From contig NW_026729267.1 of assembly GCF_030272615.1 (NCBI RefSeq), positions 64,001 to 120,824 of the forward strand: 56,824 bases of DNA, read 5' to 3'. The first letter of the stretch is position 1; each line of letters starts with the position of its first letter. Below, piece by piece: positions 44,190 through 55,700 of the stretch. Below the pieces are notes generated by a model, which had not been told where the DNA came from, did not search any database, and was given only the letters and a program-made list of their open reading frames with translations. Both the position numbers and the translations under genes were made by a program. This stretch comes from Cryptomeria japonica (taxonomy: Eukaryota > Streptophyta > Pinopsida > Cupressales > Cupressaceae).

Positions 44190-46101
44190 TTTGTTTTGGA
44201 ATCTTTGTTAGTTTTTTGAAAAATGTTTGTGTTAGATGAATACTTGTTTTGGAATTGGATTTTTTTTAATTTTTCTTTGACAAGAAAACAAAGCAAGCAC
44301 ACAAACACAAGAATGTTGCCTCAAAAGGCACAAATAGGTGTGGGTCTAGATCAACCCAATCCTTCGACTTTTATGACATTTTCCTTCCAAATTTTTTTGA
44401 ATATGTTTCCAAAAAAGCCTAAAGTTGGCTCAGTTTATCACTTGGTCTTGACACAAAAATGAAGACACTTAAAACACTCTTTATCCCTAAGGTCAAATGG
44501 CCAGTTGCGATAATTTCAGCCCACATCTTGATATTTCTTCAACTTTGGTACTACATACCCTATGAATCCCACAGTGGCAAGTAAGGATGTGATATACTAA
44601 GTCTTGCACAAGCATAACAAATAGATGGTCCCTATGATGGGGGAGTCACCATTTTTATCAGGCTACAAGTAACCTTTCAAAATGTTATGTTTCTACTCAA
44701 GGAAATATGCATGGTGAGTATCTTGGGAGCAAAACCTTCTATTCTCTTGCACTGAACTCCTCACAAATATCCTTAATCAGTAGAACGAGTGGGCTACTAC
44801 TTAAAGGTGTTTAGTAATTTTCAATGTCTTTGGATATAATTTCATTATGCAATGACTCACTTAAGAGCCTTGTAACTTGTGGTGGGGCCCATTTGTCCTT
44901 TCAGTAAGTTACACTATAGGAACAGCTATACCCAAGGCTACAACTTTCGCTCACACTTGATTTCTATAGTGGCTCGAAGGATTTACCATGCGAGGTCTTT
45001 CCCAAGAGTGATGTGTCTCTTGGCAGGCCTCTCTTAAAAATATAAACTTTGAGTGTTACTAACACTTTTCTCTTGCACCTAGGACCACAAAAGCCAAGGG
45101 AGAGGATAGTGTGTGTTAGAAGTAGGACCACTCAGTAAACTTTTTGCACAAGTGTGCCAAACACAAAAGACACTTGTTCTTTTTAACTTGTCATTGAAAT
45201 CATGATCTAACTATTCGGAGATGTTGCTCCAACAACCATGGTGTTCTTTTTATCCTTCAAAGGCAATATGTTGAGTAAACTAGGAAAATAAAATCCTAGT
45301 CAACTTAATGAAAAGCATGCTTGCTTGAAGTAAATCGCTTTGAAAAATAAAACAAGTTGATTGTTCTTTTTATTTGCCCAAAACAAAGTGTGGATTGTGA
45401 ATTTTTAACTTGAGTTGATGCAAGGAAATCCAAATTTGTTTCGTTGAGTTTTAGGCACCAAAAATGAAGTGTTTGAAGTTTGATTTTTAAGCACCAAAAA
45501 GGAAGTGTTCAAATTGCCTATCTTGCATGAAAAACAAAGTTTGTTATGAGTTTTAAAGCACTAAATGAAAATTTTGAGGTTTGATTTTTAAGTACCCAAA
45601 ATGAAGTGTTTTGAAGTTAATTTTAACTTGCAATAAAATTAAGAAAAGTGAATTTCTAAAAAATTTAAGCAATAAAATGGGTTAGATCAAACCTGCACAA
45701 AAAATGAAAAGTCAGTAAAATCTGAATACATGGTGGGCCTCTACAAGCCTAATAAAAATTGATTTATCGGTTACAAGGCACTTTTTTTACAATGCTCTAT
45801 TACAATAGCGCTACTCTGTGTGAGAACAGAAGCCTACTTAACACAAAAGCGCGACAGTAAGGACAAAAAGCACTAAAAGAAAATATTATACAGAAAGACA
45901 AAAGCGCTACTTAATGGTCAATAACGCTATACTATAGACAAAAGCGCTAATTTTGGGACAATAGCGCTATTATGGAAACAATAGCGCTAAAAGACCAAAT
46001 TTGTGATAGTGCTAAAACGTGAACAAAAGCGCCAAAGTGTGACCTGTGTGTCAAGTAAAACAGTCAAAAAAGTTAGTTTTTTAAAAAGTTGCTCTTCGGT
46101 T
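44190..46101 (-). other. Gypsy-B leader
   Basis: About 1.9 kb without coding signal. It contains three imperfect copies of a text built on CACCAAAAATGAAGTGTTTG / TTTGATTTTTAAG (45450-45620, plus-strand view) and the AGCGCT-motif array at 45802-46036. Confidence 0.5.
45802..46036 (-). repeat. Array of about 10 TAGCGCTATTGT-like motifs in the leader
   Basis: On the minus strand, copies read TAGCGCTATTGT, TAGCGCTTTTGT and similar, spaced about 15-35 bases. It starts about 80 bases after the 5' LTR. The motif and spacing match the array at 31219-31516, but the two arrays face opposite directions. Confidence 0.75.
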
Positions 46102-46117
46102 CACATCGTGTTCACCA
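46102..46117 (-). other. Gypsy-B primer-binding site
   Basis: On the minus strand TGGTGAACACGATGTG lies two T residues after the LTR end. It shares TGGTGAAC with Gypsy-1 and Gypsy-3. Confidence 0.6.
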
Positions 46118-46119
46118 AA

Positions 46120-47584
46120 TGATGCTCTGTAAAATGGGGTTATGTTAAACAAAAACTTGTGGTCGTATATCACATAAAAACACAAGAAACCAAGAGAAAT
46201 GTTAGTGTTAATCAACCAAAGACTAATCTAAGCAGGCATACCAAGAGAGACACTAAAAACATAATAAAGCATTTAACTATGAAAATAAATGCAAGAAGAA
46301 ATCTCCAAATGTCTTCTACCATGCTTGTAGCTCCTCCTACCTTGTTCCTCTCCTCTCCAAGTTCCAAATTAGTGTAGCTCTCAGTATCTTTTTTCACTAT
46401 GGATACCTTATGTAGGTTCAAGATTGAAAATGATTAATCTAAAATGTTATGCAAATGTGAACAAGAGCTAAAATAAGAGATTATCTAATTAGCTAGTGTT
46501 GATTTTAAACCAAAAGAGTGATTATGATGGATTTATGCTAAATGCTCTCAAAAAATGACTATAATGTAAATGTTTGAGAATGCTGGAGGATTTGAAAATA
46601 AGGAATGTGAGCTCTATTTATAGGTAAAATGGAGCAATGGAGGGTTGATATTGAGTAATCTCAATAAGGATCAGGATTGAATGATATTAAATCCATGTGA
46701 GGGCTTTCAACCCAATCCCAGGATGACAAGTGTCAACATGAGATGGGTTGAGAGGAGAGGGAAGAAGCATTAAATGCTTGACATGACCTGAGGGTTAAAT
46801 TGGGAGGTGAGGTTAAGGTTGGGTTGAGTGAATAAATTCATTATCCAAAGAATAATGCTTTTATCCAATGGATAAACTCTTGTGCAAGAGTTAGTGAGGA
46901 TAACCATGGTCAAAGCAATAAATGCTTGAGGAGACACATGGGTTACATGAGGGTTGAGTTTAGGGGTCAAAGTCCCTAACCATGTGTGCAAGTGGATTTA
47001 ACCATAAATGGTCATGTAAGAGCTTTTAGTGGTTTGGAAGACTTTATAGGTTAAATTGTTGAACACACAAAGCATTTAATGTTTTTCAAAGTCTTTGGGG
47101 TCTTTGAGAAGCTACTCCAAGTTGCTTAGAAATGTGACAATAATTAGGGGATGGATTAGGCTAATTAGGAAAGGGTTAGAATAATCTAGAAGGGGGTTAA
47201 GATTGCAAGTGGGTTTGGTGGGTGAGAGAAAAAAGGATTTTTATTAAAATAAAATTCATTTATTTCAACAAATAGGTGCAACTTGCATTTTTAGGATAAT
47301 GCAAGTGGGGGGGATTTTAATGATTTAAATAAATATTTTATTTAATTTATTTAAAAGAGGAAAGGGGATTAAATTGGATAAATAGGATTTATTCATTTAA
47401 TTGATTGTGATTTTGGTTTAATGAATTAATTAAAATAAATTGAATAATCTATTTAATTAATAGGAGGATATTTTGAAGAAGAATTAATTAAATATTAATT
47501 TAATTAACTGATGGCTAGTGGATTTTTAATCAAAAAAATAGCAAATATTCATTTAATTAAAATGGACAGATTTATGTGACTACA
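46120..47584 (-). repeat. Gypsy-B 5' LTR
   Basis: 1465 bp, the same length as the 3' LTR and matching it throughout. It carries TATAAATA at 46615-46622 on the minus strand. Followed on the plus-strand right side by GTATC (47585-47589). Confidence 0.9.
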
Positions 47585-47589
47585 GTATC
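47585..47589. other. Target site duplication of Gypsy-B, right (GTATC)
   Basis: Matches ATATC at 29186-29190 in four of five bases. Confidence 0.7.
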
Positions 47590-50382
47590 GATCATGTTGG
47601 TCAATCCTTTGAGCAGCTTGGTGGATTCTTCATGACCTTGCTTGATGATCGAATTGTGCCATTCCATATTTTTCTTTGACATGTACAACACATTGTCATC
47701 CAAGTTCTCCACCGGTTTTTCAGCCAGGAATTTCATCACTCCATATTTCTAAACATCGTTCATCTGTGCAAGGACTACTACCCACTTGATCATTTCTTTC
47801 TCCCAGGTGACTATTTCGAGTTCAAGCCCTTTACTCACAGTTTTAGCATCTTTATAAACTTTAACTAGATTAATAATATAATTTGACCCCTATTATATTA
47901 TCAGGTCCAACCATTTATTAAACATCTTTGTCACTACCCTATTCCTTTGAACCTGATCTAGCATTTTCTAGTTTGTTGGAGATTTACGGTCTAATGACAC
48001 TGGTATCTGTGACAATGGTTGGGGGTCTTGGTTGTGGATAGCATTGATGTACTTAGCCATCTGGGTGACAACTTGCTTCAGTTCTCTTTTGTCCTTTTCA
48101 TCTTTCCACATCCTTGAAATTATCCTCTTCGTGGAGGATTCCAGATTATTAACATCTATAGCCCTTGAAGCAACCCCTAAATCTATTTTTTCCATAGTAA
48201 AATCCTCCTCCATAACCTTATCTGCATCTCTTCCTAGAATGGGTTTGGCTACTTTGGCTGTCCAGTGACCTGTTGTTTCATCTACATCAAGCATTGCTTG
48301 TGTTTTGAGCTTTTTTGGCTTTGACGCCTTTCCCAAGCATCTACTAACCACGTCCTCTAATGGAATTGTGACTAGCACCAGACTTCATTTCTTTTGAATA
48401 GCAGCTTCCAACCATCTTGGTGCATTTGTAGGTTCCTTAGGTGGTGGAGTTGTCTGTGCATCTGGTGAAGTGACAATTACCAAGGTATTCATGGGATCTT
48501 GCCCAATTTCCTATTCCTTATTTGTGTCCATTTCCTACATCTTGAGCTTATCTTGATCCTATAGATCCATTATTTGTTCAAGCTCCTCACTGGGGTCCAA
48601 GTCTACAACAACCTGTTTCTGGATAGGACCACTACTCTTCTTTTTGCTCTTGGACCGAGTTACTCGAGCAACTGTGAGACTGGATGGCGACCTTTTTTAC
48701 CTTCTAGGTTGAATTTTCTCTACAATAGGCTTTGAAACACCTACAATATCGGCAATCTTGTTAGTAGCAGAAATGAGAGATTGAATCACAATGTGTGAAT
48801 CAATTCTTGGCTCATGTGAGGACATGTGAGGTCCCTCCTTAAACTTTTGTTTCCTCAACCAACTCTCTGTTCTTCTCACAACATTGAAGGTTCTGGTTTG
48901 GATACTATCATCTTCCTTTTTGTTCCAATCAATTTCTGGAATCAGTTTTCCTTGGACTTCTTTATCAAACTCAGGGTCTAAAACATCCTCTTCTGTATCT
49001 TCTAATACTCCTTAGATATTAATTGGAATCCTCATGGTAGTTATCTGTTGCAGAGTGAATTTGGACTACAGTCTTTTTCTTACTTCATACTCATCACTGC
49101 AGTTCCCCCAATAATCCTCTAATTGAGGTTCATGACAAAAATGACTATCTACATTTAGGTTCTCCATTGCATAACCCCTGCTATCAAACTTTCACCTTGC
49201 CACATATTTCTACAGGTTCACCTTTTTGAACTCTAGTTCCAGGTTCAAGGCGTCTGATACAGACTTACAACTATAATATTCAAGTTCAACTAGGAATACA
49301 ACTCCAGACTCACCCTTTGCTCCTAATCTTTTATCAATGTGAGCCAACTGCCTGCTCACCTCTATAAGCACATAGTTGTCAAAAGCATACCTGGGCATCT
49401 TGAATGGTTGGCCCTCAAAACTACCTACCCGTATGTAAGTAAACTGAGGAAATTGAATAAATAAACTTCCATATATACTCACAAATTCCATAGCTTCAAC
49501 AGACATCCTCCTATTTACATCACCCTAGAGCTCAAAGATAAGTCTTCCCATGAAGACTCCATTCCACCTGTCAATCTTTTCAACATGTCTTTGTAGTTGT
49601 AACAGGGGGTAATAATTGTATACCCTCATTCCATCAATCCAGGGTTCATTATGTAGTCCAAGCCAATCCCTTGTGCAAGATAAAATGTAGAAAAGATAGG
49701 AAGACATGTAAAACCCTGACATCCCCACAAAATTTCTCAATCCTTCATGAAGTCTCTCTACAATTACCTGAGACCAATCGAGATATTTGTCACCGGACAG
49801 AACCACTTGGATGAAAAAGTACATCCAATCCTCCCAGTAGAAGGAATGTAAGTTCCCCTTTACTCTATTCAAAAGAATAACAATATCCCGCACCTCTATG
49901 ATGAAGTGCTCTCTATTCAAGGGCTTGGGTAACCGTGATCCTCCTTTCTGAATCTTCGAGAGCCAATTCCTAGCAATTATGCTCTTGTACTTGCTCTTCT
50001 TTTCTAAGAAATAGGCATATGAATTCCCAATAGTCCAGTCCTCATACTCATCTTTGTGTGGAATACCCATTGCCGCCATTACCATTTCTCTATTAATACT
50101 GACTAGAACCTCACCATTGCTAGTTTTGATACATCTGTTCTTAGAGTCATATCTGTTCATGCAAGCCAACACTAAATCTAGACATGGTGCGAGAAGCGGG
50201 AATGCAACAGCCTGCACAAGACCACTTTTAACTATTTTCTCCATTAATGAATTGGTCTGAGGGTTCTTAGTTCTTTCTAGAAAATCCCCTAAATCTAAAT
50301 GAACCAAGGAGGTGTCTTCTAATTTTGGCAAAATACTCACTAGACATGAGGTCTGACCAAGCTTTGGTAGCATTGGCCTCAT
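47585..50382 (-). pseudogene. ORF A, N-terminal and middle part, unknown plant protein
   Basis: Minus strand from ATG 50382. One open run of 285 codons (to 49525) is followed by 49506-49210, 48879-48697 and 48378-47968, which together read as one protein of roughly 930 codons with about ten stops. The N-terminal part is mainly helical (LVLACMNRYDSKNRCIKTSN, EMVMAAMGIPHKDEY, HSFYWEDWMYFFIQVVLSGD). The middle is basic and disordered (ARVTRSKSKKKSSGP) and the end coiled-coil-like. The GE.L..I.....MAAMGIP...EY pattern recalls the plant transposon-protein/PMD class, but I cannot assign it firmly. A QYEANATKAWSDLMSSE reading in another frame around 50380 suggests the true start lies further upstream. 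It is interrupted by Gypsy-B. Confidence 0.6.
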
Positions 50383-50894
50383 ACTGCCTATCTATACTCT
50401 TAACCAAGAAATTCTAAAAATAAGGTAATATCCTACCCCAACAATTCAAAGATTTTTCCTTTTCTATAATCCTCAGAACTTAAAGAAACACAAATTAGGA
50501 GGAATCAATTGAACTTACCCATTACCACCATCAAAATTGGAAATTCTTCCGGATAATAGAGTTGGTTTTACCTTATGTGCCTCCAATTTGCTCAAGAATG
50601 GTAGCTGCAACCTTCTCAAATATGGAAATAAATTCATACACATTTCCTTCAATCAGATGGGAAAATATCTATAGAGCCACACATGCTTCATCATGATTTG
50701 CCCAAGCATGTGAAGTAATGGTGAAATGACAAAAATCTCACACCTTCTTAATTATCCATCACTTCCGCACAAGTAATTAATGTTTTCATGATTACTTTCC
50801 ATATTTAGAATTTTAAATTTCTGAATAAGAGAATATTCTTTCTTGTCTCGCCGTTGTTATTTTCACCAAAAGGCCTTAGAGTTAGTTTTGAAAT
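50383..50894. other. Unassigned stretch upstream of ORF A
   Basis: A minus-strand reading QYEANATKAWSDLMSSEYFA overlaps the ORF A start in another frame and may be a shifted extension of it. Nothing else is visible. Confidence 0.35.
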
Positions 50895-51330
50895 GAACCC
50901 ATGAACCTTGAACCTTCGAACCTCTTGACAAAAAGTTCAATGGTTCAAGTTCATTTAAGAGATATAATAGTGAGTGAGCGACACACACAACAACACCAGG
51001 AACGAGCAACAATAAGGACTATTAAACATGGACCTTGAACCTTTTGAACCTCTTGAAATTTGGTTCAAGGTTCAAGACCACATATCAACTTAAAACATAA
51101 AAACTCACGTTCGTTATATAATGATACATTGTTGTGACTCACAAAAGGCATTTTGAACCTTGAACCTTTTGAACCTCTTGAAATTTGGTTCAACAGGTTC
51201 AAAACTTCAAAGACCACAAACAAAGAGCACTTGTTCACATGACGATAAAGACCACAAATGACTCTTTTTTTTAAATGCACTTTGAACCTTGAACCATTTG
51301 AAATTTTTAGAAAGAGTTCAATGGTTCAAG
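50895..51330. repeat. Four GAACC...GGTTC hairpin repeats
   Basis: Copies at about 50895-50955, 51034-51076, 51152-51203 and 51282-51330. Each has two or three TTGAACCT words, a TCTTGAAATTT-like loop and closing GGTTCAA words. In 51034-51076 the arm CTTGAACCTTTTGAACC pairs with GGTTCAAGGTTCAAG apart from a two-base bulge. Spacing is about 120-140 bases, with CACAA-rich linkers partly shared. Confidence 0.75.
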
Positions 51331-51413
51331 TATGAGGGAAAACAAATGACCCGACGAAAGTAAAGGCACAAAAGGTAACCCGCGAGTATGAATACTTAAA
51401 AGAGAAAAATTGC

Positions 51414-51429
51414 GGGGGGGAGGGGGGGG
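51414..51429 (+). repeat. G-run (G7-A-G8)
   Basis: Seven and eight consecutive G residues separated by a single A, in AT-rich surroundings. Such a tract can form quadruplex structures. It lies about 400 bases before the gag remnant. Confidence 0.8.
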
Positions 51430-51819
51430 CTAACACTCCCAAAACTTTGTCATTGCATTCGAGTTACTCTTCACCAAAGGAAGCGGAGTTTCCATCCTGG
51501 TTCATAAATTTAGACTATTCGACTTTGTGATTTCTGATACTTCTCACAACAATATTTTATAAACCACTAGAAGTTTCTGGATACTCTCAAGGCCTAGGTA
51601 CTCAAAATAATAATTGCATATTTCTTGCTATGGGTGGTGGCATCTGATTCATTATGTGAGCAGTCAAATCTACCTATGCTAATAAGTATCCATACAAATC
51701 ACATACTGGGAAATGATAATCCTTTCTAGTCCACATTCATGTGAAATCCATACAAAATCAGGCAGATTATGCTTTCGTTAGGACATTCTAATGTTTGAGC
51801 TAAAATTACTACTACTAGT
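51430..51819. other. Unassigned stretch before gag remnant
   Basis: No coding signal. It probably belongs to the leader of the decayed gypsy element whose gag starts near 51820, but no LTR or primer site was found. Confidence 0.35.
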
Positions 51820-53265
51820 CCTACCTATAATATTCCTGTGAGAATAAGTTGTAGAATTAACACTTCCCAAGGTTTAATTACTAAAGATATGAAGCCTAAT
51901 TTGGATAACTCGTTTCATGAGAATGTTGGCAGTTCTTCTATTCCAATAATTTATGTCATTTATCCTCATCCTTTACATAATTCTCATGATGATTTTGAAC
52001 CACTAACTAAGTTTTCCATTGATCAATTGGAGAATATTGACAATGAATTTGAAAATCTTCAACAACAGATGAGTAAACAATACTTGGAAAGTGAGTCCAT
52101 GCCATTGATTGAAGGATTAAAAAGGATGGTTCAAAGTGATAAAATTGGTGTTGATTTGCTGTGTGGCCTTGCTCATAATGTCGGCACTAATATCATGCCT
52201 ATGAAAAGTTGTGTTGAAGTCCTTGGTTACACTCAAGGACCTATTAAAGTTAATCATTCTATTCCTATGGCTATATCTATGCCTAGTGTGCCTACTTTCA
52301 CATCCACTATCATGGCTACTTTCACACAAAATGTTAATCCTATACATGTTATTCAAGGGGGAAATATTGCTAATAAAAACTCTTTCATACCTCCTTCTAT
52401 GAGTCTTCTATTTGTAACCCAATCATCTCCTATACCTACATACAATAGTGTTCCACCTCCTTACTCTCAAACTCTACATTCCTTCAACAATGTTACTCCT
52501 CCATCCCAATCCAACATGTCCAATTTTAGTCCTTCCACCAAAGCAATCATCAATAGTTTAGCCCAAACTGTTTCATCCTTACAACAAGATATAGATTCTA
52601 TGAACCAATCCAAGTTTAATTTGCTCACATTTGATGTAGTGAGCCCATTCTCTAATGATATTATTTGTGGTATCCCTCATAAACATATTAATGTCCCTCA
52701 ATTGGAGATTTATAATAGAAAAGGTGATCTCTTGACTCATGTGAAAACATTTCAAACTTTGTTTAGTGATTTTGCTCAGGATCAGACTTTTGGCTAAATT
52801 GTTTACTAGAACATTTAGGGATAAATAATTTCAATGGTATTATTCTTTGTCTCCTTATTCTATTACATCATTTCAACAATTGTCTAATGCTTTCATTCAA
52901 TAATTTCACAATAATATTGGTCCTAAGATTACTTTGACTAATTTGATTCATTGTAGGCAAGGTGTTAAAGAAAAAGTTTCTAATTTTATGGGCAGATATA
53001 AACATATGTATTCTCAGATTGCTTATCCTATGCCTGATCAAGATGTTCAAAGAATTTTTATTTCTAATTTACAAAAGACATTAAGGATAAGCTTCTCTTT
53101 TGTGAGTTTTCTTCTTTTATGCAGTTGTGTGCAGTGCTTCATAATTATTATCTTCAAGTGAGTCAATTTGAATCATCTCCTTTAATGAATTTGGTTGATA
53201 AGAATAAAAGTGTTGAACAATCTTGTGCAAAGTTTAAACCGAACAAGGGTGATGAGCACAAATAA
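51820..53265 (+). pseudogene. Second, diverged copy of the Gypsy-3-type Gag
   Basis: Collinear with the gag at 25533-27000. Landmarks are RISCRINTSQGLITKDMKPN, MPLIEGLKRMVQSDKIGVDL, SLAQTVSSLQQDIDSMNQSK, LEIYNRKGDLLTHVKTFQ, then after a shift at 52795 LLAKLFTRTFRDK, GRYKHMYSQIAYPMPDQDVQ and VSQFESSPL. The knuckle region is missing because the frame stops at 53263-53265 after KFKPNKGDEHK. It has several stops and one or more shifts, so it is older or less constrained than the first copy. Confidence 0.8.
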
Positions 53266-53934
53266 TGTCTCAATTTTGTCTATGATTTATATAATTTTAC
53301 TTGGTTTTGACAAGGGTATAAATACTGTCTAAGTCCTAAATCTCTATTAAAAAATGATCATGTTATGTTTTTATAAACTTGATAAAATGGCATGAACTTA
53401 CCCTTATATATTCATTTTTTTGGGTTGAAATTATGGTCAATGGTAAAGTGGCCATGCTATGTGATTTATCCATATTAATCTTGCATGTAGTTAGATAAAT
53501 GTTATTTTGATATGAAATAAATATACCTTTGTTTTGTGCATGCTAACATCATGATGCAGGAGTTAATGCATACTAGGAAATGGTCAAAGATTCATAGTGT
53601 GGAAGTTATTTGGTTGAAGACAAAGTCTTAGCAAGATGAGTATTGAAGGAGTCAACAGTTGGTTATATACAACTCAAAGAGTGTAATTATGAAACTTTGG
53701 TATTCATGTTTGTAGGAGAATAAATCTAGGAAGGATAGTTATGCTAGATTTTCTCATGAGTTGAAATAGCTTGATTGTTTCCTATTCAGAGTGTAACTCT
53801 TTGTCCTCTTTCTTATGTTGTAATAAATTGCATCCTCCTAATGCTTTGGGAGTGGAATTTCCAATAGTTAGAGTTAGTTAGGAGTTTCTACATTATAAAT
53901 AAGTTTAGATATCCCTTCTCAAGGATGGTGAACA
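53266..53934. other. Unassigned stretch
   Basis: AT-rich, with no coding signal, repeat or domain recognised. Confidence 0.35.
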
Positions 53935-54237
53935 TCAGCTCATGGGGACTTCACTTAGTGAAATTAGGTTATATCACATGCATTCATGGCATACTAAAGA
54001 ATCCCCCTATTTTCAAAAATAATTTCCCTAAACTCCTTTTTTATCACCCCCTCCCAATACACAACCTGAATTAAAAAAAAAAACCCTATTTTCAATAGAT
54101 ATTGCATTTTTCATAGCCCAAATTAAAAACCCCCTATTTTCACTAGAAAGGAAATATATTGAGCTCATTTTTTAGGATATTAAACCCCCCAATATGAATT
54201 CACATGATAAAATATTGCCTATTCAATGAAGCCCCCA
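53935..54237 (+). repeat. 300-bp module shared with Gypsy-1
   Basis: Matches 13376-13672 along its length, including TGGCATACTAA, CCTAAACTCCTTTTTT, CCCTCCCAATACACAACC and TTAGGATATTAAA. In Gypsy-1 it lies between the two unassigned ORF pieces. Finding it next to a Gypsy-3-type gag suggests that these elements share or exchange this module. Confidence 0.8.
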
Positions 54238-54723
54238 TGCATCAACTATTGTAATTTATAATCTTTTATTGTAGAATTGTTTTAAATAAATATTATGATG
54301 TAACAAGTGTTTTTAGATTAACAAGATAATATCCTGATTTGTAGCACTGAGTTGAGTTTTATGAAGACTCACTAAGGGGGACCACTTAGTGATAATTCTA
54401 CCCTTTGTATTTAGCAGTTATTTTCCTTCAATATTTAGATTGTTGTCCTGGCAATTGACTGTTACTACAGCCACTGGAAATCATCATGTGACTATTCCTG
54501 CAGCCAAGGCAGACATAGTAGTTTCCTTCCTGCTTGCTATGGACTAATTTCTTGTTCATTCTAAATTCAAGGTAGTTTCTATTCAAGTATTTCAATTATT
54601 ACTCCTTCCATACACTTTACTTTCAAGAATGTTTTCTCTTTAAGAAGAATTACTACAATGAGGACTTTAGTGCGTATACCTTTCTTACCCATTTCAATTA
54701 TACACCTTGGGTTGACAGAGAAA
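54238..54723. other. Unassigned stretch
   Basis: No domain is recognised. Plus-strand text leading into the integrase tail (KKNYYNEDFSAYTFLTHFNY) may be coding but cannot be assigned. Confidence 0.3.
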
Positions 54724-54872
54724 TGAGCTTTTATGATGATCATATAACTACTTAGTATGGATGTCCAATTCCTAATGGAGTTGTGCAACTCATAACTATT
54801 GACCCTGTGAAATTCAAATTTCTAGTCAATGGTCTTCGTTTGAAGCTTTATCATAAACCATCTTCCAAATAG
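54724..54872 (+). pseudogene. Gypsy integrase C-terminal tail remnant
   Basis: Reads IPNGVVQLITIDPVKFKFLV followed by NGLRLKLYHKPSSK and a stop at 54870-54872. The pattern G.V.L........F.VNG.RLK.Y is typical of the end of gypsy integrase polyproteins. One stop (54754) precedes it. Everything between gag (53265) and this tail, except the 300-bp module, seems deleted or unrecognisable. Confidence 0.5.
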
Positions 54873-55700
54873 GTGTTCCTGCAGCAATTTAGTGCACCTT
54901 CGCATTCTGAAACTCCTAAGGCCAATGAAGGCAGACTTGATGTCCCACCTTCTTCCTAATCATGCCAAGAATGTACATAATAAACACTTCTATTTTTTTT
55001 GGAAGTACATTCTCCATTAATAAATACATCATCGTTCCATCTCATGTTCTTCTCTTCCACATCTACTCCACTTCCAAGGTCCATTTCGCCTTTTCAACCA
55101 ATTTTTTAAATCAATACTACAACTACTTCTAGCATGACCGGATCTTCTACATTTTTCACGCTCCAGGTATGTACTTAACAACTTGTGTATATTATTTATT
55201 TCAGATGCATTTATTTCGCTATAGTTTAATTAATATGAATACTTCACATGGCACATTCATTTTCTCTTTCTTGAATGACATGTGTGGACACCTGTCAAAA
55301 TTTAGGTTTGGGGGGAAAAGTATGCTTGTTTTATTCTATAATACATGTTTCATAATGAGTCATCCATGTTCCACGTCAGAAAACCTCTTTGAAATATGCC
55401 ATTATGTCAAATCTGATAATTCATATTAAGTGTGATGACCTCTCTTTTAAAGTTGAATGCTTGAGCCTAGCTGCACTAATGTCGTCAACATTTCTAAGTC
55501 ATAATATCCTTTCTCAATGAATTTAATTGTCATTATTATGTGATAAGTCAAGAAATACAAATTTGAAGGTTTTTGTCTTGGCAGAAGGTTGGAAGTTATA
55601 GGAAACATTCATAATCTTCAAGACAGTATTTTCAAGAAAATAGAAGGATACTACTAGAGGTAAACTATGGGAGGGTCTCTTATCAGGAATGAGCCTATAG
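54873..55700. other. Unassigned stretch upstream of ORF B
   Basis: No domain. The open frame 55169-55429 looks random. A purine-rich run at 55640-55680 lies shortly before ORF B. Confidence 0.35.

Larger units (their letters stand above)
29191..47584 (-). mobile_element. Gypsy-B: 18.4 kb Ty3/gypsy element (Tat/Ogre-like)
   Basis: Read on the minus strand: 5' LTR 47584-46120, primer site, 2.7 kb leader, gag, protease, linker, RT, RNase H, integrase ending at 36063, a 5.4 kb 3' zone and 3' LTR 30655-29191. Great length, an extra small ORF ahead of gag, a CX2HX4HX4C Gag knuckle and an additional gene in antisense after integrase all recall the Tat/Ogre lineage. No chromodomain is visible. Many stops and shifts show it is inactive. 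It is inserted in ORF A and flanked by [A/G]TATC. Confidence 0.85.
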
